The notes under the pieces were generated by a model that made no database searches, was not told where the DNA came from, and worked only from the letters and a program-made list of their open reading frames with translations. From positions 124,001 to 188,000 of the forward strand of contig MU385875.1 in NCBI GenBank assembly GCA_022497145.1: DNA of 64,000 bases, read 5' to 3'. A program made the position numbers and the translations under genes. How positions within the stretch are numbered: position 1 is the stretch's first letter; every line of letters starts with the position of its first letter. The DNA comes from Rostrohypoxylon terebratum (taxonomy: Eukaryota; Ascomycota; Sordariomycetes; Xylariales; Hypoxylaceae). Shown piece by piece: positions 56,929 to 64,000 of this stretch.

Positions 56929-57733
56929 CCCGTACACCCCATACTACCTTCTCGCACCTGGCATCCAGTACATGGGGAGATGGATATCCACTAACATTGA
57001 ATCCACTAATAACCTACCTACACTACCTAACCTCCAGGGCTACCTTCAACCTTACACCAAACCGAAGCAGGCCTACCTAATCCTGACCTCGAACTTCTTT
57101 AATATTAAACCCTTTTGGCTTGGCTTCTACATCCATCCAACAAAAAGCCCTCCTCGTCACTACATCACCTAAAAGAAAAAAAAACCACCAAAAATATTTC
57201 CTCCGTAGTGCCTGTGAGTATCTTTCACTGGCCTGGGGGCTTTTCTATAAAAGTTCTTGTTCCGATTCCGAGATTGTTTTCCTTCCTTGCCGTCTTTCCC
57301 TCTTCCCTGTCCTTCGTGTCCAAACCCGGCTCGACGAGAAAGAGAAAGAGAAAGAGACATTCTATCGTTTGGGGGGAAAAGAAAAGAAAAGGATCAATCC
57401 TAAGGAAAATAAGCATATTGGCTTCTTAATTGATTTCTCTGACCTGCTTTCCTTTCTATTCTGCACCGCAGGCGGTTATTTCGCCTTTAGGTTTTATTTC
57501 TTAAGGAAGCCCATCGTCCGATATCACGCCCGCCAATCCGAACGACGTATGATATCCATATCCACCAAGACGTCCACGTCTCCCACGTCGTGCCTGAGCA
57601 CCCGTCGATAGCTCTACCAGGAAGCGTCTCCCCCATCGTCCACCCATATCGTCCATCCATCTTCGGCCTCGAAGCCCCGAAACCCGCCATTTGCCTGTGA
57701 TAGCGCACCTTTGACTAGCAAACCGTTTTCAAC

Positions 57734-59932
57734 ATGGTAGCCGCAGTCCGACGAAGAAAAATGATCGGCCACCGCCGTCGGGTAGAAGATGAAGGCGAAG
57801 AAGATGGAGGTCTTGAGCAGCTTGATATCGATGAGGACTCTTTGACCGATGGGTCTATGGCTTCCGAGGACCCCGACCCAGCCGACGACAGCGATACCAG
57901 TAATGTTGATGAGGCCTCACCGACCGCACCTGCTGCTCCGAAGTTGGCTAGTCAAGTGGCTAATGGTAACGGCAATGTGAAGAGGGTACAATCCAAGTCC
58001 TCCGGCAGTCCGCCTGCCAAAAGTCTCAGGAAGTCCACTCAGAATGCCGTGTCTGACACCGCATTTATGCTGAATAACCTGAGCATCGACAGCGAAGCTA
58101 CCCCAGTTCAGGTGTTAAGTTTTGACGAATCTACCGAACCCCCGTCCAGGTCGTCAGCCCCTATAGTAGTCAGCTCCAATTCCGCCACCGCAACTACTGA
58201 CAATCCGCACGAAGCACCAGTTGATAGACGACGGAAAGAACATGAAGAGTACAGGCGCAAGCGGGACGAGGATCCGTCTTTCGTCCCCAACCGGGGTGCA
58301 TTCTTCATGCATGATCATAGACATGCCGGTCCATCTGCTAACGGCTTTCGTCCTTTTGGTAGGGGCCCCCGAGGAAGAGGCCGTGGCGGCATCGGCGGCC
58401 CCTTTGCTCCTATCAAGTATGTTACTAGAAACCAACAGCAGTCTATCAGCTCCATAACTAACTTACGTAGTCACCAAATGCATAGTCCGGGTGATCCCAC
58501 AACAAATGGTCCATGGGCCCATGACATGCACGATATAGTCGCACAGCCTATACATGTTCGACAACCGCGGCCTTCATTTACCGACGACGGCCCACCAAAT
58601 GGCGATGGTTTCATTCCTACTTGCCCTCCAAGCTCCACGCCGATCAACCGTACGATGGCTACAGAGAAGCATGTGGGCAATGTACAAATCAGGGTCTTTT
58701 TCCCAGGGGTTAAGGAACCTATCATCTTTTCGGGCATACAAGTACGACAATATACGAAGTTGCCAGACCATCGACCGCCATTGAGGCGCGATAAGCCCGT
58801 TCGCATCTCGTTGCCTGATTTTCCCCCTCGGTACATATTCCCAGCTACTGATAGGTCCTTCATCTTTATTCCTAGAGCTATGCGTCCGAACCAGCGATTA
58901 CGAGGAAAGCCAAGGTCTGGCCTCGGTTCAATTGGGGGGTTCTCTAGGAGAACCAGTGTCTTTGGTGGAAGTGTGTATGCAGGTAGTGCGTACACTCCGA
59001 GCATTGCTCTTAGCAGGCGCTCTTCGATTGCCCCTGACTTAGGAAGGGACTTTCTTGTGTCTCCAACTGGTTCTTCTATGTCGAGACCGCCATTACCTTA
59101 CGACGCTTCTCGACCTGTCGTCAGGCTCCCCCCACAAGCTCGAGCGGAGCAACAACTCCCCGCTGTCGACGGGGCACCTGCTGAGGGCCCTGCTGGTGCC
59201 GGACAACCCAATATGAACGATCCGGCAGCGCAAGTTCACCACCCTGTCCAGAAGCCCTTCCAGGAGACTCGACCAGTTACTCTTCATATGCATCAGCCTC
59301 GACCTCAGAAGGCGGTCTCGGTGGCCGGCATTGAATCGCCCGAGATGCACCAGAACCCGTCTCAGCCGTACCAGCAAGCATTTCATCAACAAGTTCCTGT
59401 TCAAGTTTCTACTAGCTTAGGCCAAGAATCGCACGTTCGTCACCCCTCGTATCCGTCTCAACACTCTACCGGCACGCCTCTTTCTCAAATTCCAGAGCGC
59501 GCTATCCATGCTGCACCTTTCCAGCCGAACCAATTTACTCAACAGAATTATTATCAGCCGTACCAGATGATACAACCGCAACAGGGCTATTACTATCCTT
59601 CTGGCCCTTACCCTGGCCCGCTACCCCCATCAGCGGCCGCACCGACATTCGTTCCGGGGACACAACAAGGCCAGCCTCAGGGTGAGACCCCTGCTTCCCA
59701 GGCAAATGGTCAAGGTAACCCCGGTTCAAATCTGGTTGCCCAGGAAGTCAACGGCATGGTCTACTACTACGATGCGTCTCAGTTACCACCTATGGCTACG
59801 TACTCTTACCCGGCACCACAGGGTTACCCGATGCCCGGTGGCGTAGTGGGCATGAATGGCATGGTCACACCGAGTCCGGATGGCTATTATTACCCACAAT
59901 CGGGACCTGGTGTGGTCTATTATCCGCAGTGA
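57734..59932 (+). CDS. Btz-domain protein (Barentsz/CASC3-like EJC component)
   Basis: A single-exon protein of 732 residues starting at the ATG at 57734 (MVAAVRRRKMIGHRRRVED). The N-terminus is acidic. The Btz signature sits at about residues 163-205: VDRRRKEHEEYRRKRDEDPS, then FVPNRGAFFMHDHR. This is the eIF4AIII-binding motif of Barentsz/CASC3/MLN51, with the conserved W/F-P-x-x-G-x-F-F-x-H-D core present as FVPNRGAFFMHD. An RG-rich patch (GRGPRGRGRGG, about 215) follows. The C-terminal half is Pro/Gln/Tyr-rich and disordered, as in other EJC-core partners. It would link the exon-junction complex to mRNA fate. The family call is firm at the motif level. Whether it works as an EJC subunit here is inferred. 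Confidence 0.88.
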   Translation: MVAAVRRRKMIGHRRRVEDEGEEDGGLEQLDIDEDSLTDGSMASEDPDPADDSDTSNVDEASPTAPAAPKLASQVANGNGNVKRVQSKSSGSPPAKSLRKSTQNAVSDTAFMLNNLSIDSEATPVQVLSFDESTEPPSRSSAPIVVSSNSATATTDNPHEAPVDRRRKEHEEYRRKRDEDPSFVPNRGAFFMHDHRHAGPSANGFRPFGRGPRGRGRGGIGGPFAPIKYVTRNQQQSISSITNLRSHQMHSPGDPTTNGPWAHDMHDIVAQPIHVRQPRPSFTDDGPPNGDGFIPTCPPSSTPINRTMATEKHVGNVQIRVFFPGVKEPIIFSGIQVRQYTKLPDHRPPLRRDKPVRISLPDFPPRYIFPATDRSFIFIPRAMRPNQRLRGKPRSGLGSIGGFSRRTSVFGGSVYAGSAYTPSIALSRRSSIAPDLGRDFLVSPTGSSMSRPPLPYDASRPVVRLPPQARAEQQLPAVDGAPAEGPAGAGQPNMNDPAAQVHHPVQKPFQETRPVTLHMHQPRPQKAVSVAGIESPEMHQNPSQPYQQAFHQQVPVQVSTSLGQESHVRHPSYPSQHSTGTPLSQIPERAIHAAPFQPNQFTQQNYYQPYQMIQPQQGYYYPSGPYPGPLPPSAAAPTFVPGTQQGQPQGETPASQANGQGNPGSNLVAQEVNGMVYYYDASQLPPMATYSYPAPQGYPMPGGVVGMNGMVTPSPDGYYYPQSGPGVVYYPQ

Positions 59933-61374
59933 TCTGTTTCCATATTGGCTATTGTCGTTTTGGCTTTGATCGTCTAGCTAGAGATGGCGGGATGCTCGGG
60001 CATGCGCGTCCCAAGTCAACGGGATTTGGCATATTCGGTATCGACGTTTAGGGCATCGGTCTGGCTACGAGTCTTGGGGCTCTCCTTTTGCTTCCTCCTT
60101 TGGATTACCACTGGCAATGTACAAGAATATCCACTATCCTCATTCCTACGGTACTATAGCATCTTTACGAGAGCTGTTCCCGCGCGAAACCGACCTCGGA
60201 CTTCGTATTACGGGTAGGAGTGTCTTCTCCCCACCACTTCCGTCCGAGCTGGTTTTTTACTTATTCAATTCTTTCAGCTGTGGCTCTTATTGTGTTTTTT
60301 CTTCTGACGAATTCTGGGAGGGCCCCATACCGCATAGGCGTTCGGCGGAGTTTGTGCTTTTCTCTACATTTGCTTGATTTTGTATTCTCCGCATGATAAG
60401 CGAGCTACTGGGCCTATTCTTTGGGAAGATCCGCCACCGCCACTAAACGCCGCCGACGACGCCGTCACCAATGTCGGTCGAGGGGAGGATCTTTCCTCAC
60501 AACGGAGCGCAACTGGCAAAAAAAAGAGGTTTATCAGAAGGAGACTAAAGTGGGAAAAGTAGCTTAGGGATTATCACGGACGCAAATCGGACGGGAGCTG
60601 GAGGAAGCTTAGTTCACGCATCCATCGATGCAACACGCAAGAGCAGAAGGGAGACCCCGAAAAGAGACAAGACAAGACAAGACAAGTGGCTAGGTGCCGC
60701 GGCTCAAGTTCGCGGACGTAGGAAACCTAAATTATTTTACCACCCAAAACCCTCGCGCGCGCCTCCGTCTTCTCTTTCTATCCTATTCCATTCTCTATTG
60801 ATATTCGTGACGTTTTTTCGGTATATATGTAACTGATTTGTTTAAGCTATGGTTTGTGGTATATATGCATGTTAAGGTTCTAAATATTATGTTGATTGCC
60901 CGGAGAATGTTATCCGCAGTGAAAACCTTGAACTAACCATCGGTATCGACATAGACATGTAGAAATAACAGAGACTTAAAGGGAGTCTTCAAATTATCAA
61001 GACCCAGGTAACCATAATCATCAAGTCATTGGGGACGATAATACGGCTTTACAGGGTCTAGCATGAAGTAAGCTCGCGGCATTTGGTAAAGAAAATATGG
61101 TTAAATTTGGAGCAATTCCATTCTGTTTAGGTGAGTTACGTGCTAAGCTACCTACGACAGCACCATTTTCCCCAGATGCAGTAGGAAACGAGAGTAGGTG
61201 GCCTTGAGCCAACAAATTGACATCGACAGAAAATTCACCCTTGCAACAACATGACTCTACCTCAATCTGTGAGTTGCCCTATCAAAGGATTCAAACGAGC
61301 GTGTACATTGCCCTAGTAAACGTCGAAACGCCCCCCGATTTACTGAGGATAACACTTTGTTGAGCAACATCGCC
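59933..61374. other. Convergent 3' intergenic region
   Basis: Lies between the Btz gene (+) and the aspartic protease (-). It contains an AGACA tandem repeat at about 60665-60688. No gene was recognised; the small frames here are not supportable. Confidence 0.55.
60665..60688. repeat. AGACA tandem repeat
   Basis: Four to five AGACA units in the region downstream of the Btz gene. Confidence 0.8.
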
Positions 61375-62904
61375 TCAAATGAGGTATTCGTCCTGGGCAT
61401 GATCGTTCTCTGCGCCGCCATCGGTGCCAGAGTCGTCGGGTGGTGGCTCCAGGTTTTGTACATCCTGGATCTTTGGTACTAGACCCAAGCGCCTGTTGCC
61501 CTGATCCCAGATCTACCGAACTCCACGTTAGAACAATGCTCTTTGGTTTTCGTGTGACAAGATAAGGAAGACGGGGTGGAAATAGGAATACTCACAACAT
61601 AGGCACTCTTCAAGAATGTGTCGCCAAGGATATCGAAAGGCATCATACCACGACTCTGTATACCTCCGTACCAGTACTTCTTGTCGTCCGTGAGAGCGAA
61701 AGCCAAATCTTCCTTCTGGATCAAGTACTCCTGATCACCGACAGCTACCTTGATCTCTGGTAATTCATTGGCTTTCACGGTAGTTGGGAAGATATATCCT
61801 TGGTTGAGCCAGTCGTAAATTGCTCCGGGAATTTGCTCATACAGCTTCTCAACCACTTTGTCTGACACGAGTGCTAGAGTGGTACCGGTGTCGGCGATGG
61901 CAGTGTTGCCGCTTAATTTGACCTTCTCGCCATTGATGGCGCACGACTCAGATGAGAAGGACCAGAAACCTTCCTTGTTGTCGATCTGGGTCCATTGTAT
62001 TTCTTGTCCGGACTTCTTCACAAGGTCCTGGTCAATGAAACCAAACGTATAGAACGACTCAGCACCCTTGTCACGAGTGCTATAGAAGGCCGAGGTGAAG
62101 AGCTCGGCTTCTTTAGGAATGTCATCCTGCTTGATCATGTTCTCAACAGGAGTAGCTTGGGGGTCGGCTTCACCGGAGTCTGTGACCGTGTTGATTTTTC
62201 CCCAGGCAAGACCGAGAAGACCATCACTCGTACCCTGGGAGAATTGACGAGATAACTTGGTAGCACACTCGATTGTCTGCTTCTTGATAGATAGGTTTCC
62301 AAGAATCAGCGTGTCGCTTCCGCAATCGCCCGAAGCTGTCGAGCCGTCTCCGTATTGAATCTTCCATTTCTTTCCGGATAACTTCTCAAATGTCTTGGAC
62401 TTCTTGGGGTCAAATGCGTTGTGGCCTGAATGGCCCTTCCCTTCAAGAGTCGATCGGACCTAGCAAAAATATTAGATCAAGTTCAAAATATGATGGGGTG
62501 TAACGGACCCATGTGTCGGCAGAACCAGTGTCGAAGTCAAGCAACAACTTCTGAACAGGTTCGCCAATTCCGACCTCACAGATATACATGGAGTCATTCT
62601 GCTGATCTTCAGCAGTAACCTCAGTGGTCTGACCGTCATCGCCGGGATTGTCCTTCTTGACAAGTGTTCTTTCTTTGTGGACAACACCCCCTAGAGCCGA
62701 TTTGAGCTCGTGGGGGAGGAGACCGTGTGATCTGACCTTGTCGACATGGAAATATGGACCGGGTTTAGTAGGATCAAAACGGTAACGGTTCAACGTATTG
62801 ACATAAGACTTGGTGCCATGGCGTTTGTAGTTCTGGTTGTGGATGATCTTGACCTTGGTGAGACCTAAGTCTTCCTTCAGTTTGTCCTGGACGGCGAACA
62901 TCAT
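61375..62904 (-). CDS. Pepsin-like aspartic protease (family A1)
   Basis: Three exons on the minus strand: 62904-62509, 62459-61596 and 61512-61375, giving 465 residues. Both catalytic DTG motifs are present. The first is DFDTGSADTW (Asp at about 125) just before intron 1. The second is AIADTGTTLALV (about 321). The flap region shows IQYGDGSTASGDCG, and the C-terminal lobe has PFDILGDTFLKSAYV joined by intron 2 to IWDQGNRRLGLV. The tail is acidic and ends DEYLI. The protein starts MMFAVQDKLKEDLGLTKVKI and shows no signal peptide. A propeptide-like segment (NYKRHGTKSYVNTLNRYRFD) follows. It may be intracellular, or an upstream coding exon was missed (an acceptor-like CTATAG lies just before the ATG). 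A1 enzymes are acid endopeptidases. The target is unknown. Confidence 0.88.
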
Positions 62905-64000
62905 TGCTATAGTTGAATTCAAAGTGGTTTAGGTGAGTTTCTGTTGATATGATGACTGATGGCTAACAACCTATACGAGGTGGAATTGCTAACAATGTTT
63001 GATAGTCTGTGGATAATAGGGGAAATATGCTAGTTTATTGGATAGTAGATGAAGATGAGGATTTAGGGAGTGTAGGGAGAAGAGAAAAAGCAGAGACTGA
63101 AGTGGGAGAAGGCAAACCTTTATGAGGCCTTGGGTCATCTATCTGCTCTGACTCGTTATCCAATGTTCAAGGAAGACTAACGGAAAGAGAGCCCGCGACC
63201 GCAAGTAGGAGAAGCTGACACCATCGGTCATTGTCATGACAGGTCGTTACTGCTCTGACCTGGAGCGGACACACGAAAAGGGGTTCGGATAGACTCGGAT
63301 ATTGAGACCTCCTGCCTGGGTTGTGATACCTGTGACGAGTGAATTTAACGAGGAAGGAATATCGGGAGTTACACACAATTATTATAAGCACGGGCTCAGG
63401 CTCACTACATGTAATGAATCTACTAGAAACTCAAGTGCTGTAGTAACGGTGACGGCATTGAGCATCACAGGGGCATGATTCGATACGGGTTGTTTCGGCT
63501 CCTCTGCAGTAACTGCAGTAACTGCGCCTTCCTCCATGAACATTCAGTGCTAAGAAAGGCTATTCGAAGAATTCGCGAAGGAAACTCCTATCTTGGTAAT
63601 GAAGTTAATTGTAAGATTTATGGTTTAATGGAGTTTCATGGGATCTTTGAAGTAAAATCTTCCCTAAGCATACCTAGTATTTGTGAATGAATATATGTAC
63701 CTAGGTAGGAGCTTCTTCCCCTGAACGATGACATATTGTCTTGGACGGAAGGGAGGCTGAAAGTCATCTAGATTACAACAACGGCAACTGAAAATTCCGG
63801 CATGGAACAGCATGTGAAAATAACACTGCCGTGGAAGTCGATGCCAGAACTGCCTACCTAGTAAGCGGCCTCAACGAGTGTTTCGTAGATGTCTTATTGT
63901 AATATCTCATTCTTGATATTTCGTATTAAGTATGGACATCTTGTTTCTCTCATCTTGCTTATATAGCGAAATCCGCCTATATGTTTATGCAAAGATAGAT
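62905..64000. other. Upstream region of the protease, right edge
   Basis: No other gene was recognised up to the window end. It includes the likely promoter of the minus-strand protease. A minus-strand open stretch beginning at about 63138 is hydrophobic and stops within 150 bp; it might be leader sequence only. The rest is AT-rich with TAGGTA words. Confidence 0.5.

Larger units (their letters stand above)
49922..57733. other. 7.8-kb gene-poor divergent region
   Basis: Lies between the NBR1-type gene (-) and the Btz gene (+). No gene was recognised. It contains tandem repeats (GGGAAGAT at about 50456-50486, GGTAGA at about 50726-50754), an inverted-repeat element at 51561-51949, CCTAGGT/CCTAGGA heptamer tracts near 53027-53050 and 55876-55900, a GTACTGCAC tandem and a 20-bp palindrome at 56909-56928, and a purine-rich GAAAGA tract at 57335-57356 before the Btz gene. 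Short open frames (for example 53421-53732) have no domains. Confidence 0.55.

Noticed and set aside
1..64000. tRNA, rRNA, riboswitch, CRISPR
   Set aside because: Scanned for TPsiC-type B-box sequences, 5S and CRISPR-like spaced repeats by eye; none seen. A covariance-model search would be decisive.

Overview
This window is nuclear DNA from a filamentous ascomycete, most likely a sordariomycete; an affiliation near Xylariales is a guess from overall style. The evidence is the gene style: short GT-AG introns of about 50-130 nt, very small exons near gene starts, and protein types typical of filamentous ascomycetes (HulA/Rsp5 E3 ligase, a multi-ZZ NBR1 receptor, a Barentsz-like protein, a DUF2421/Brefeldin-sensitivity transporter, an AHC1-like zinc-finger protein). 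There are no operons, ribosome binding sites or bacterial features. I found no tRNA, rRNA or CRISPR.

Layout, left to right: a partial nuclear protein running off the left edge (-); an F-box protein (-); a gene-poor 3.7 kb; a Tctex-type dynein light chain (-) divergent from VTC1 (+); an Alba-domain protein (-) convergent with VTC1; 3.4 kb without a recognised gene; an AHC1-like protein (+) convergent with the Rsp5/HulA ubiquitin ligase (-); 2.7 kb with one MITE-like element; PAB2 nuclear poly(A)-binding protein (-); V-ATPase subunit c (-) divergent from SNU13 (+); a second MITE-like element; a SAC/hSac2 phosphoinositide phosphatase (+) nearly abutting BMT6 rRNA methyltransferase (-); transketolase (+); a very GC-rich unknown gene (-); a DUF2421 transporter (+) convergent with ERV41 (-); NBR1-type autophagy receptor (-); a 7.8 kb gene-poor block with a third inverted-repeat element; a Btz-domain protein (+); a pepsin-like aspartic protease (-).

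Most genes are housekeeping and unrelated in pathway, as expected for a eukaryotic chromosome arm. Loose themes are RNA biology (Alba, PAB2, SNU13, BMT6, Btz), membrane and vacuole biology (VTC1, V-ATPase c, ERV41, SAC phosphatase, NBR1) and ubiquitin (F-box, Rsp5). The exon structures given were worked out by hand from splice signals, reading-frame continuity and family conservation.

The most notable non-genic findings are three short non-autonomous inverted-repeat elements (22233-22361, 27644-27830, 51561-51949) and repeated palindromic CCTAGG-based heptamers confined to intergenic DNA. I did not find a convincing new biological system.
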